Origin: Procambarus clarkii
Taxonomy: Eukaryota > Arthropoda > Malacostraca > Decapoda > Cambaridae
Length of the DNA stretch: 64,000 nucleotides
Direction of reading: 5' to 3'
Assembly (NCBI RefSeq): GCF_040958095.1
Contig: NC_091188.1
Span: 8,793,236 to 8,857,235, forward strand
In this document: positions 33,723 through 44,964 of the stretch, piece after piece
Position numbering within the stretch: the first letter of the stretch is position 1
Layout: each line of letters starts with the position of its first letter
Notes under the pieces: generated by a model
What the model was told of the DNA's origin: nothing
Database searches by the model: none
Seen by the model: only the letters and a program-made list of their open reading frames with translations
Translations under genes and position numbers: made by a program

Positions 33723-34479
33723 TTAGATATATTTTCTATATCTGTTCTTGGCTTAGCCATTTTCATTTTAACGTAGAATGATTGCATTTTATTTTTTCCT
33801 CCTGCGAGGGGAGTCGAACTGAACAGGCCAGGCCTAGACTAATGGAAAACAAAAACATCAATATTATCGGGCCAAATAGTGTTTAGGCTACGAAGGATTA
33901 TAATTGAATTAAATTCAAACAGCAATAGATTAAGAGATCTAAACTAGGCGGCTGTTTGTTCATGGAATGCTTATGGCGGTTCAAACGTGGGTTGAAGTAC
34001 TTGTCTTCCTAAATGTAGACACGTCTATATTTACTTGTAGTCTGTGTTGAGGTTATAACACTGAATTGTCACTTGACAAGCTGTTCTGTATGGTAAGAGT
34101 ACATAACATTTATTTTGTTTGATTTGACTGATAACGTTTACCTAAAATTGAGTAATGCTAGACACTACATAATACAAATATTTGTATGAATTAGATCGTC
34201 ACGTTTTGTAATGTTAAATACTTGTATTAAGTCACCTCTTATTCTTTACCCTTCAAAGTTTAATCAGTTTGGCTGTTTTAAACAGGCTTCGTTTGATATA
34301 TTTCTAAGTCTTAATAAATTTTTTGTTGCTCGAAGCTGAACTCTGATCATATGTTTTCCCAAGTACGGTAACCCAGACTGAGTGCATATTATACTAATAC
34401 AGACTAGTGAAGAGTAGAAAACAGAATGAGTAGTTTTCAGATATATTTGCTAGACCAATTTACCAAGATGTTGAAGTCC
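33723..34479. other. Unassigned AT-rich sequence
   Basis: No feature recognised. Confidence 0.45.
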
Positions 34480-34995
34480 GCATGTTTTTTATTATTAGGC
34501 TCTATTTCTGAAAATTTCCTTTCTAGTATAGTGTCATTTAGAAATTTTGATGTAAAACGTGTGCCATTGTTGGTTTTAAAAAGAAGGTAATCTTTCGATG
34601 TGACACTTTATCAAATGTTTTCTGAAAATGATGACCACGTTGAAAATGAAGACTTGTACAACCACCTTGCTTTCATCGAACCATATTATAAATGTTACAC
34701 AAGAAATCAAGGAGACTCGCCTAAAGACGAACGGTTCCAACCAAACCCAATGGTAAGGGACGCTTACCATTAAATATTACACTATATGGTCACAAATTGT
34801 TTCATAGAGTTTACCAACAATCGACGCCAATGATCGGCCGATAATTAGAAGTAGCTGATTTCCTCTTGCATGTACTGGTGTGCAACATTTGCAACGTAAC
34901 TCTCTCGAGTAACCTTGACAAAATATGGCCAAAGGTGTCAAAATTAAATTATTAACTTCCTTAAAAATGCAGATAAAATTTGTCAGAAAAATCAT
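34480..34995 (-). pseudogene. Decayed LINE reverse transcriptase, N-terminal motifs
   Basis: Across frame changes on the minus strand one can read PLAIFCQGYSREL, CTPVHARGNQLL, SNYRPI, SLASIVGKLYETICDHIV, FDESKVV and FQKTFDKVSH. These follow the order of non-LTR reverse transcriptases of the CR1/L2 type: a segment like VTPIFKKG, then NYRPISLTS, then the GK-E helix, then the acidic VD-V-DF-KAFD block. There are at least two frameshifts and several substitutions. The catalytic YADD part is not found downstream. Old insertion. Confidence 0.7.
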
Positions 34996-35555
34996 TTTTT
35001 TTAAATACTATAAGTACGCCCTGTTTAAATAAAAAAAAATAGTAGCTCGAGAGGAAATGGATGTTACTTAAATTTTCAACAGTAAACAGAAAAGCATCTC
35101 TCGATAGACAATTTGTTTGAGGCCTGAAAATTTGTGTGGTGATTTTTATTTTATTTTTTTTTTAACATTGCTGTGTTTTTTGTTCCCTCAGAAGCCCTTT
35201 TAGTACCAATTTTCTGTTTTACAAGATTATAATGCATTTGCATCTTTGTCACATAAACTGAGAAAACTATCAAGAAGCGTTATATAATACTGTGTTTCTT
35301 TCTTTCACAGGTGAGTTCGGAGCTCGACACGTGCTGGGGGGACTGTTCCTGCGTTTTACGTGGGTAGAAAACGCTATTAGTCAGTTTGTTAAAGTAGCCT
35401 AGTACATAGCCGCGTTGGCATCTTCATGCTGGTATGTGTTCTATGTTTGGCCTTGTCTAGATATAGCTCTTCTGTGTTGACCTTGACCGTGTTCTTGGGT
35501 CTTACCTAGCAGAGTTTGTAGAACTGAGATTCCGCTTTTTCAACTCTCCGCCATC
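34996..35555. other. Unassigned AT-rich sequence
   Basis: No feature recognised between the two LINE relics. Confidence 0.4.
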
Positions 35556-35768
35556 TAATGTAATGACTCGCAGTCCCACCAGTTGGGACTGGAAATTTAG
35601 TTCATTTCACTGCTTTACTGCCTTTGTACTGAAGAATTGTTGCCTCTCATCCCTATGGCTAATCTGCTTCCCTAGTTTCTACGCATGTCCTCTAGTTGTG
35701 CTGCGGCTCAATCTGTACACTCTTTTTCATCGATACTCTTGAGTATTTTGTATGTCTGGATTATGTAC
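35556..35768 (-). pseudogene. Decayed LINE C-terminal domain
   Basis: The minus strand reads VHNPDIQNTQEYR, then STTRGHA, a stop, KLGKQISHRDERQQFFSTKAV and a stop followed by NEL. The order RGH-KL-SHRD-R--FFS--V--WN matches the C-terminal module of the CR1-like element at 38590-39240, with three in-frame stops. It is upstream, not downstream, of the minus-strand RT relic at 34480-34995, so the two are separate insertions or were rearranged. Confidence 0.7.
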
Positions 35769-36920
35769 CCTCCATTGCCCCCTTTTTTCCAGCTTCCTCA
35801 GTCGTTCCCATCAATTAGCACACAATGGTCACTGACACCTTATCATATTTGGTTGACTGTCCTCTCTACATCTGCTTCATTTTATTTGAAGGTTATGTCT
35901 AACCCTGAAGGAGCATCACATCTGAACCCTGTTAACTCATCTTGCACCAGAAAGATGTTTCTAAGGTTTTGATTGATTGAGTCAAGGAGATGTATATTTT
36001 CCCCTTCAATAACTAGGTGGTTGCAGTCGCCCGTGGGTAGGATCTTCCCTCTCATTCAGATAGCCACATGTTTCATACTTGAACTGTGCATGTAGCTGTC
36101 TTGTTGTCTTTGTATTACTGTCTCCTGTTATGTGCAAAGGGATGGGGGAGTGAATATGAGTGCACCCATGTTTTGATTTTACACTGTTCCTGTGATACAG
36201 CGCATGATCTCTCTATTTTCAAGATCCTTAGTGTTAAGATGTTTTATAAAAAATGACATTTCCAATCCCAACTCTCGAGGTCCTCTTTCCTTCCCCCCAG
36301 TTTGGTGCCTCTTGTATCTCTTACGACTTCGACAATTTGCTAGCACATCCGGGTCTTCTTCCTTGACTCTGTGCGTTATCGCAACAACTTTGTAATATTG
36401 TATAGGCCTTTTAGATTGTTAGATTCTTGCTTGCCACATCATCTGTCCCGCCTTTACCTCGAAGAGGTTGGCTTGGGGACAGGCTCAGGCTTATAGGTGA
36501 CGGCTCGGGCCAGGGTGGGGTAGGTAGGAGAGGTGTGGTGCTTGGCACGTTGGCTATGGCGGTCCTGGAGGCTGATGATGGGTGCAGTGGGGAGGGGGAA
36601 GGTTGGATTAGAAGAATTGAGGTGATTGGGATGGATGGGGGTAGATATAAGGATAGATGGCGAAGGCTTGGATGGGGGCGGGGTGAGGGGGAACGACACA
36701 CCTGGGTTACTGGCTGGGTGGGGTTTGTGAACAAGGATGGCTCTGGATGTGCGGGGCGAGGGCTGAGAGCGAGGATATGTTTGTGTATATGTACGGGAAT
36801 TTTGCATTAATTTCGAACTTGTGTAGGATAGTGGTATGTTAGGAGTATCTAGATGTTTAGACTGTGTTCTGTTTGCAATGAGCATAACTTATTCAACCCT
36901 GTCGTTCCAACCCATACCCT
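35769..36920. other. Unassigned sequence, in part G-rich
   Basis: 36430-36790 is G-rich with gatgggg and ggtgg motifs and long frames on both strands (for example 36427-36810 plus). No domain was recognised, and both-strand openness suggests base bias. Nothing else seen. Confidence 0.4.
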
Positions 36921-36924
36921 CATG

Positions 36925-37845
36925 GCTGCCGCTCTGGACGCCCCATTCTTGCCGCTCTGGACGCCCCATTCTTGCCGCTCTGGACGCCCCATTCTTGCCG
37001 CTCTGGACGCCCGCATTCTTGCCGCTCTGGACGCCCGCATTCTTGCCGCTCTGGACGCCCGCATTCTTGCCGCTCTGGACGCCCGCATTCTTGCCTCTCT
37101 GGACGCCCGCATTCTTGCCTCTCTGGACGCCCGCATTCTTGCCTCTCTGGACGCCCGCATTCTTGCCTCTCTGGACGCCCGCATTCTTGCCTCTCTGGAC
37201 GCCCGCATTCTTGCCTCTCTGGACGCCCTCATTCTTGCCTCTCTGGACGCCCTCATTCTTGCCTCTCTGGACGCCCGCATTCTTGCCTCTCTGGACGCCC
37301 GCATTCTTGCCTCTCTGGACGCCCGCATTCTTGCCTCTCTGGACGCCCGCATTCTTGCCTCTCTGGACGCCCTCATTCTTGCCTCTCTGGACGCCCTCAT
37401 TCTTGCCTCTCTGGACGCCCTCATTCTTGCCTCTCTGGACGCCCTCATTCTTGCCTCTCTGGACGCCCTCATTCTTGCCTCTCTGGACGCCCTCATTCTT
37501 GCCTCTCTGGACGCCCTCATTCTTGCCTCTCTGGACGCCCTCATTCTTGCCTCTCTGGACGCCCTCATTCTTGCCTCTCTGGACGCCCTCATTCTTGCCT
37601 CTCTGGACGCCCTCATTCTTGGCTCTCTGGACGCCCTCATTCTTGGCTCTCTGGACGCCCTCATTCTTGGCTCTCTGGACGCCCTCATTCTTGGCTCTCT
37701 GGACGCCCTCATTCTTGCCTCTGGACGCCCTCATTCTTGCGCCTCTGGACGCCCTCATTCTTGTCTCTCTGGACGCCCTCATTCTTGGCTCTCTGGACGC
37801 CTCATTCTTGCCTCTCTGGACGCCACCATTCTTGCCTCTCTGGCG
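36925..37845. repeat. 24-bp minisatellite
   Basis: About 38 copies of a 24-bp unit containing ctctggacgccc and cattcttgcc. Variants are clustered: gccgctctgg at the left, gcattcttgcctct in the middle, tcattcttgcctct after that, then ggctct, giving zones that reflect stepwise expansion. All six frames are open for long stretches since the unit is a multiple of three. Confidence 0.98.
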
Positions 37846-38585
37846 ACCCCACAACCAAGCTCATACCTTCACACCTGTCTGGACTTCATCACACTCTCCT
37901 TCGCCGACCTAATCCCCCAGCCAATCCCCCTCCTCCCAATCCCATAGCCTCCTCCCCCCCCCTGCTCATGGACAGCTCCACACCTTATATTCTCATCCCC
38001 AGAGACGTGCCACAGTTACGCCTGATCCAAATATCGTCAATTACTCCGGGGACAATATATGGCCGCCTCCGGTGTCAGTGAAAGTGACTCGAAATAGTAA
38101 TGAAAACGTCGGATAGCGAGTGGTCTAGTGTGTGTTAGCGAGTAGTCTAGAGTGCGCGCGCTAACATGTGGTCTAAACTCTAGAGAGAGTGCCCGCACTA
38201 GAGTGAGAGTGCGGGCAAGAGAGAGAGAATTGAGGAAGGGTCTAGAGTTAACGAGAGTTGTCTGTCATTCTTTACGAAACAACAGTTTAGTCAGTCACAT
38301 GTTAGGCCGTGGGGCTGATGCCCGGATTTAGAAGCCTGAGTCACCGGGGTCAAGCTGAACTGAATCTTTAAACTCTGGAGGGAGAAGAGCCAGGTGAGAC
38401 ATGATTCTGATGTGCAAGATACCAAGTGGAATGGAAAAGAAAATGGTTAAAAGTGGAGCCCAATGATGTCACAGAATATATCAGAGAAAGCAGAAAGTAG
38501 TAAGTAGATGGAGGACAAAACCGTCAGTAGTTTCAAAGAATTATTTGATAGTATTGGGAAGACGGGACACTACGAACATAGCTTT
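37846..38585. other. Unassigned sequence with short inverted motifs
   Basis: At 38120-38220 there are repeats of tctagagtg and gagtgcgggc in both orientations. The rest, up to the LINE, is not recognised. Confidence 0.4.
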
Positions 38586-38589
38586 CGCA

Positions 38590-39330
38590 TCCTGTAACTA
38601 GGGGGGGCCAGATACAAGGTATCATCTGGGAGAGGAAATTCTTCAGGAGTCAGAGAAGGAAAAAGACTTGGGGGTTGATATCACGCCAGACCTGTCTCCT
38701 GCAGCACATATCAAGCGGATAACATCAGCGGCATATGCCAGGCTGGCCAACATACGAACGGCATTCAGAAACTTGTGTAAAGAATCATTCAGAACTTTGT
38801 ATACCACATATGTCAGGCCAATCCTGGAGTATGCAGCCCCAGCATGGAGTCCATATCTAGTCTAGGATAAGACTAAACTGGAAAAGGTTCAAAGGTTTGC
38901 CACCAGACTAGTACCCGAGCTGAGAGGTATGAGCAACGAGGAGAGACTACGGGAATTAAACCTCACTTCGCTGGAAGACAGAAGAGTTAGGGGGGACATG
39001 ATCACCACATTCAAGATTCTGAAGGGAATTAATAGGGTAGATAAAGACAGTCTATTTAACACAAGGGGAACACGCACAAGGGGACACAGGTGGAAACTGA
39101 GTGCCCAAATGAGCCACAGAGATATTAGAAAGAACTTTTTTAGTGTCAGAGTGGTTGACAAATGGAATGCATTAGGGGGTGATGTGGTGGAGGCTGGCTC
39201 CATACACAGTTTCAAGTGTAGATATGACAGAGCCCGATAGGCTCAGGAATCTGTACACCTGTTGATTGACGGGTGAGAGGCGGGACCAAAGAGCCAGAGC
39301 TCAACCCCCGCAAACACAACTAGGCGAGTA
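38590..39330 (+). mobile_element. CR1-like LINE, 5'-truncated 3' end with tail
   Basis: Coding remnant plus non-coding tail. The tail (39241-39325) reads gctcaggaatctgtacacct, gttgattgacgggtgagagg, cgggaccaaagagccagagc, caacccccgcaaacacaact and ends gagtac followed by a CA run. The same tail recurs at least six times in the window. Confidence 0.9.
38611..39240 (+). pseudogene. CR1-like LINE reverse transcriptase C-terminal part
   Basis: One reading frame is maintained over about 210 codons: EKEKDLGVDITPDLSPAAHI, then YVRPILEYAAPAWSPYLV, then an amber stop at 38863-38865, then KLEKVQRFATRLV, LREL-LTSLEDRRVRGDMITT, RGHRWKL, SHRDIRKNFFSVRVVDKWNA and SIHSFK. These are the thumb and C-terminal motifs of CR1/L2-type non-LTR retrotransposons (LGV, RP-LEY--W-P, L--VQ--ATR, L--R-RGD). 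The single stop and lack of frameshifts suggest a moderately young copy. The polymerase palm and endonuclease are missing through 5' truncation. Confidence 0.88.
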
Positions 39331-39342
39331 CACACACACAGA

Positions 39343-39445
39343 GGGGAAAAGGGAGGGAGGGAGGGAGGGAGAGAGGGAGGGGGAGGGAGAGAGGGAGGGA
39401 GAGAGGGAGGGGGAGGGGGGAGGGGGAGGGGGAGGGGGGAGAACA
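39343..39445. repeat. (GGGA)n-type purine satellite
   Basis: gggagggagggagagaggga units between two LINE copies. It starts at the tail of the first LINE copy. Confidence 0.9.
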
Positions 39446-39449
39446 GAAA

Positions 39450-39850
39450 GGCTGCATGAGAAGCACCTCACGACACTGGAAGACCGAAGAGTAAGGGGGA
39501 GACATGATCACTACCTACAAAATTCTCAGGGGCATTGACAGGGTAGACAAGGATGGATTATTTAACACGGATAGTACGCGAACAAAGGGACACAGGTGGA
39601 AGCTGAGTACCCAATAAGCCACAGGAAAGTTAGAAAGAACTTTTTCAGTGTCAGAGTAGTTAACAGGTGGAATGCATTAGGCAGTGATGTGGTGTAGGCT
39701 GACTCCATACACAGTTTCAAATGTAGATATGATAGAGCCCAATAGGCTCAGGAATCTGTACACCTGTTGATTGACGGTTGAGAGGCGAGACCAAAGAGCC
39801 AGAGCTGAACCCCCCGCAAGCACAAGTATGTGAGTACAACTAGGTGAGTA
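39450..39850 (+). mobile_element. CR1-like LINE 3' fragment, second tandem copy
   Basis: Starts within gaagcacctcacgacactgg, corresponding to the TSLEDRR region, and continues through ggacacaggtggaagctgag, aagaactttttcagtgtcag to the same 3' tail. It carries small indels (for example an extra base in gggggagacatg and caataagccac) that break the frame. Same orientation as the copy ending at 39330. Confidence 0.85.
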
Positions 39851-39857
39851 CATACAA

Positions 39858-40132
39858 AGGGGGCCTGGTGGCTGAGTGGACAGCGCTCGGCATTCGTAAT
39901 CCTAGAGCTCGGGGATCGATCCCCGGCGATGGCGGAAACAAATGAACAGTTTCTTTCACCCAGATGCCCCTATTCACCTAGCAATAGTACCTGGGAGTTG
40001 GACAGGTGCTACGGGCTGCTTCTTGGATGTGTGTTTGGGGGGGGGGGAGACGGAAGATTGATTGACAGTTGAGAGGCGGGCCGAAAGAGCCAGAGCTCGA
40101 CCTCCGCAAACACAACTAGGTGAATATATACA
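39858..40132 (+). mobile_element. SINE S1 head and core joined to the LINE 3' tail
   Basis: ggcctggtggctgagtggac and ggggatcgatccccggcgat form the tRNA-like head, followed by gaaacaaatgaacagtttct and the core to gggctgcttcttgg. After a G run, instead of the S1 tail, it continues attgattgacagttgagagg, cgggccgaaagagccagagc, aactaggtgaat, which is the CR1-like LINE tail (40058-40130). Either a chimera or a SINE subfamily that shares its LINE partner's 3' end. Confidence 0.85.
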
Positions 40133-40333
40133 CACACTAACTACACAAGCTTAAAAAACTCGCACTTTATTTTACCAAAAGGTCACCATTCAGCCCCGGG
40201 AAACAATTGTTGAAAGTAATCCCTCTTTCATATGGATACGTTAATCTCTGGATTTATTCTCACTCATCCATGTACATTATCCAGCCACAGCCCCGACATG
40301 AATGGCTTAGTGTGTGATCCACGTGTTTGACCT

Positions 40334-40339
<6 letters not shown>

Positions 40340-40395
<56 letters not shown>

Positions 40396-40469
40396 TGTGT
40401 GGTGTGTGTGTGTGGTGTGTGTGTGTGGTGTGTGTGTGTGGTGTGTGTGTGGTGTGTGTGTGTGTGTGT

Positions 40470-40529
<60 letters not shown>
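40340..40529. repeat. (TG)n with regular GTG interruptions
   Basis: About 190 bp. Between 40387 and 40475 an extra G appears at a 12- or 14-bp period (gtgtgtgtgtgg), so a secondary repeat has formed inside the dinucleotide array. Confidence 0.96.
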
Positions 40530-40530
<1 letters not shown>

Positions 40531-40863
40531 GTAAAATAACTGGTAAACCAATGAAGAAACCTGGAGTGTACCTGGAACAGGTTCCAAGAGTTCTACTCGC
40601 CAAGCCCAGCCTGCAGCTAGGCTTGCCATGGGGGGACACTATTCTAACCGTACACCCTACACTATAGGGCCCGGCTCGTCTACCACATCCTACAGGGACC
40701 TGTCTGGTACGGTCTCACTTGGCCAATAACCGGGTTCTTTTCCTGTCAAACTTTATATGGGGGATTTAATGTCTTACTCGATCCCATCCCGAGTTCTTGG
40801 TTAGTTATTAAGAACTAGCAGTAATAATCAAAAGACAAACGGGGGTAAACAACACTAAACAGA
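40530..40863. other. Unassigned sequence
   Basis: No feature recognised. Confidence 0.4.
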
Positions 40864-41118
40864 ACCATCTTGAGGTTATCTTGAGATGATTTCGGGGCTT
40901 TAGTGTCCCCGCGGCCCGGTCCTCGACCAGGCCTCGACCCCCAGGAAGCAGCCCGTGACAGCTGACTAACTCCCGGGTACCTATTTACTGCTAGGTAACA
41001 GGAGCATCAGGGTGAAAGAAACTCTATCCATTGTTTCTCGCCGGCGCCCGGGATCGAACCCGGGACCACAAGATCACGCGTCCAGTGTTCTGTCTGCTCA
41101 GCCGCCGGCTCCCCCTCA
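40864..41118 (-). mobile_element. tRNA-derived SINE, family S1
   Basis: Minus strand: ggctgagcagacagaacact and gggttcgatcccgggcg form the head, followed by gagaaacaatggatagagtt, the core (ctgttacctagcagtaaata) and tail ggaccgggccgcggggacac to tcatctcaagataacctcaa. Complete copy, 5' end facing the minisatellite at 41165. Confidence 0.93.
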
Positions 41119-41164
41119 CCATCACCAAGTGTACTTAACTTGTACACTTGTTGATGGCGCTACT

Positions 41165-42506
41165 GGTCTCCACGCTGGCAGGGGGGGGGGGGGTCTCCAG
41201 CAACACGCTGGCAGGGGGGGGGGGGGGTCTCCAGCAACACGCTGGCAGGGGGGGGGGGGTCTCCAGCAACACGCTGGCAGGGGGGGGGTCTCCAGCAACA
41301 CGCTGGCAGGGGGGGGGGGTCTCCAGCAACACGCTGGCAGGGGGGGGGTCTCCAGCAACACGCTGGCAGGGGGGGGTCTCCAGCAACACGCTGGCAGGGG
41401 GGGGGGGGTCTCCAGCAACACGCTGGCAGGGGGGGGGTCTCCAGCAACACACTGGCAGGTGGGGGGGCGGGTCTCCAGCAACACACTGGCAGGGGGGGGG
41501 GCGGGTCTCCAGCAACACACAGGCAGGGGGGGCGGGTCTCCAGCAACACACTGGCAGGGGGGGTCTCCAGCAACACACTGGCAGGGGGGGGGTCTCCAGC
41601 AACACATTGGCAGGGGGGGGGGTCTCCAGCAACACACTGGCAAAGGGGGTGGGTCTCCAGCAACACACTGGCAAAGGGGGTGGGTCTCCAGCAACACACT
41701 GGCAAAGGGGGTGGGTCTCCAGCAACACACTGGCAAAGGGGGTGGGTCTCCAGCAACACACTGGCAAAGGGGGTGGGTCTCCAGCAACACACTGGCAAAG
41801 GGGGTGGGTCTCCAGCAACACACTGGCAAAGGGGGTGGGTCTCCAGCAACACACTGGCAAAGGGGGTGGGTCTCCAGCAACACACTGGCAAAGGGGGTGG
41901 GTCTCCAGCAACACACTGGCAAAGGGGGTGGGTCTCCAGCAACACACTGGCAAAGGGGGTGGGTCTCCAGCAACACACTGGCAAAGGGGGTGGGTCTCCA
42001 GCAACACACTGGCAAAGGGGGGTGGGTCTCCAGCAACACACTGGCAAAGGGGGTGGGTCTCCAGCAACACACTGGCAGGGGGGGTGGGTCTCCAGCAACA
42101 CACTGGCAGGGGGGGTGGGTCTCCAGCAACACACTGGCAGGGGGGGTGGGTCTCCAGCAACACACTGGCAGGGGGGGTGGGTCTCCAGCAACACACTGGC
42201 AGGGGGGGGGTGGGTCCCCAGCAACACACTGGCAGGGGGGGGGGGGTCTCCAGCAACACACTGGCAGGGGGGGGTGGGTCTCCAGCAACACACTGGCAGG
42301 GGGGGGGGTGGGTCTCCAGCAACACACTGGCAGGGGGGGGTGGGTCTCCAGCAACACACTGGCAGGGGGGGGGGGTGGGTCTCCAGCAACACACTGGCAG
42401 GGGGGGGGTGGGTCTCCAGCAACACACTGGCAGGGGGGGGGGCGGGTCTCCAGCAACACGCTGGCAGGGGGGGGGGGCGGGTCTCCAGCAACACGCTGGC
42501 AGAGGC
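41165..42506. repeat. 31-bp G-run minisatellite, three zones
   Basis: About 43 copies of a unit made of tctccagcaacacrctggca plus a G run. Zone 1 (to about 41450) has acgctgg and runs of 7-13 G. Zone 2 (41640-42060) has about 14 almost identical 31-bp units with caaagggggtggg. Zone 3 has cagggggggtggg. The plus strand has a G run in every unit, so G-quadruplexes are likely. Five frames longer than 270 codons are artefacts. Confidence 0.98.
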
Positions 42507-43238
42507 GCCGCCGTAGGTGGGGAGTGTATGTGTACGAGTGGAGTAAAAATCCTGCTCTAGGGGTGACTGCGATAAAAGACATGATGTAAGTTTGCTGGGA
42601 ACTGTTAGTTACATTGAGGAGCGGGAGGCGGGGAGGGAAGCCACCTCACGGAGCAGGAACAGTTGGAGATATTCGTCCAGTTGTTGATGCATGTAGCACT
42701 GTGCCCTAGCTGCCTCTGTCCCATTGGCTATCATCAAATTCATTAACAATTTCACTCTGTTATCGACCCGTAGTAAACTTTGCTATCCAGAGTTGACAAG
42801 TTACCCACGTATTATACCGCTACCCACACAAAACACACCATCCCTTAGAAAGCCTAAACCAAAAAAAGCACGCTGTAGGCCTACGCACGAATTTCTCTCT
42901 CCCTTGTATTCCATGAGCCAGGACTGGCCTTAATATGCCCTGATAAAAAATGACTAAATATTTCAGAATAAATAATAAAAACCTGTGCAAATAAATATAT
43001 GAAGGAATCAGTGTTTCAAAATCAACTTAATTAAATAAGAAAAACAGAATTGGTTTAAATAATTGTGTTAAAACTGATGTTTTGACTCCCTCAGCCCAGC
43101 CGGCGCCCAAGAGCTTGGTCTTGTTGTGAGTTGCTGACGTCTGCAGCGGTAAGTCCTGATCTTCGCCCGAGTCCTTGGTGGCACCCACCTCTGACCCCTA
43201 CCCTTGACCTCTGCGCGTTACGTTGTGCATGCCGGTTT
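42507..43238. other. Unassigned sequence
   Basis: No gene recognised. Confidence 0.4.
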
Positions 43239-44235
43239 TCCCCCTCACACCCCTTCCCCCCCCTCACCCCCTTTCCCCCCCCCTCACCCCCTTTCCCCCC
43301 CCCTCACCCCCTTTCCCCCCCCCTCACCCCCTTCCCCCCCCCTCACCCCCTTTCCCCCCCCTCACCCCCTTTCCCCCCCCCTCACCCCCTTTCCCCCCCC
43401 CTCACCCCCTTTCCCCCCCCTCACCCCCTTTCCCCCCCCCCTTTCCCCCCCTCACCCCTCTTTCCCCCCCTCACCCCTCTTTCCCCCCCTCACCCCTCTT
43501 TCCCCCCCTCACCCCTCTTTCCCCCCCTCACCCCCTTTCCCCCCTTTCCCCCCCCTCACCCCCCCTTTCCCCCCCCTCACCCCCCTTTCCCCCCCCTCAC
43601 CCCCCTTTCCCCCCCCCTCACCCCCCTTTCCCCCCCTCACCCCCCTTTCCCCCCCCTCACCCACCTTTCCCCCCTCACCCCCCTTTCCCCCCCTCACCCC
43701 CCTTTCCCCCCCTCACCCCCCTTTCCCCCCCTCACCCCCCTTTCCCCCCCCTCACCCCCCTTTTCCCCCCCTCACCCCCCTTTCCCCCCCTCACCCCCCT
43801 TTCCCCCCTCACCCCCCTTTCCCCCCCCTCACCCCCCTTTCCCCCCCTCACCCCCCTTTCCCCCCCCTCACCCCCCTTTCCCCCCCTCACCCCCCTTTCC
43901 CCCCCTCACCCCCCTTTCCCCCCCTCACCCCCCTTTCCCCCCCTCACCCCCCTTTCCCCCCTCACCCCCCTTTCCCCCCCTCACCCCCCTTTCCCCCCCT
44001 CACCCCCCTTTCCCCCCCTCACCCCCCTTTCCCCCCCTCACCCCCCTTTCCCCCCCTCACCCCCCTTTCCCCCCCTCACCCCCCTTTCCCCCCCCTCACC
44101 CCCCTTTCCCCCCCCTCACCCCCCTTTCCCCCCCCTCACCCCCCTTTCCCCCCTCACCCCCCTTTCCCCCCTCACCCCCCTTTCCCCCCCCTCACCCCCC
44201 TTTCCCCCCCCCTCACCCCCTTTCCCTCTCGCCCC
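43239..44235. repeat. 19-bp polypyrimidine minisatellite, about 1 kb
   Basis: About 52 copies of ctcacccccctttcccccc, with C-run and T-run length changes at the start (ctttcc). Apart from one A per unit it is homopyrimidine on the plus strand. Three plus frames of about 390-400 codons (SPPHPPFPP-type) are artefacts. Confidence 0.98.
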
Positions 44236-44865
44236 TTCCCCTCTCGCCCCCTTTCCGCCTCACCCCTCTTCCTCTTGCGTGCCTCTCCATTTCGTCAGTG
44301 TTCCTCTTGTGCACAAGACGCTCGCGATTGCCCCAAACTTGACTTGCCTGACAATATGCATGACTCCCACATGGCCGTGAAGTAGAATTTGCCTTAAAAT
44401 ACTCCTATACCCTTGCCTCGGAGTATCTCCAACCTTAGTCTCGTAGTATCTCCAAATTCTTCGTTTTAACTAAAAATCTCAAAGTACCCCGACTTTGACC
44501 TCTTAGTCCTTACATCAGCCTTTTGAGATTCAAACCTGGGTGACCCTCGCCCCCCCCCCCCCCCCGTCCGGAGCCACAGACACTCCGAGCACACACACCA
44601 TAATCCATATTTTACTTTGAAAAACGTCCAGAGTGATCTGCGTGCGAATGACTCCGCGTGAATGCATTCTTATGCACACTTCTTGGACCAAGGTTTGGAT
44701 TCTTTGGCTTGCCAGCTGGCCCGTTTCCCACGCGGGTAGTGTCCTAACCGCCATGTTAAGCTGCCGAAGATTGTGTTGTTCTTCCGCAGTTACGTTTGGT
44801 CTGGAACCAAATTTGCTACTGTATTTTGGATGGTTTCATTACTGGATTTTTTTCCCTCTTCGTGC
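44236..44865. other. Unassigned sequence
   Basis: Contains a C run at 44551-44565. Otherwise nothing recognised. Confidence 0.4.
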
Positions 44866-44964
44866 CTGTTTTTTCCCCTTCTTGGTGCCTGGTTTTTCGC
44901 CTTCTTGGTGCCTGTTTTTTCCCCTTCTTGGTGCCTGTTTTTTCCCCTTCTTGGTGCCTGTGAT
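44866..44964. repeat. 24-bp minisatellite, four copies
   Basis: Four copies of a 24-bp unit with cttcttggtgcctg and ttttttccc. A plus frame over it (CLFFPLLGA-type) is a repeat product. Confidence 0.93.

Noticed and set aside
36427-36885. Overlapping frames on both strands in a G-rich segment
   Set aside because: Both strands are open because of skewed base composition. No domain recognised.
36836-38081. Six-frame open region with LDARILAS, WTPAFLPL and GVQRGKNE repeats
   Set aside because: The 24-bp unit is a multiple of three without stop codons. It is a satellite, with no conserved flanking protein.
41012-42589. Five overlapping frames of 270 to 525 codons on both strands
   Set aside because: All derive from the 31-bp G-run minisatellite. 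Open frames on both strands at once show lack of stops, not coding.
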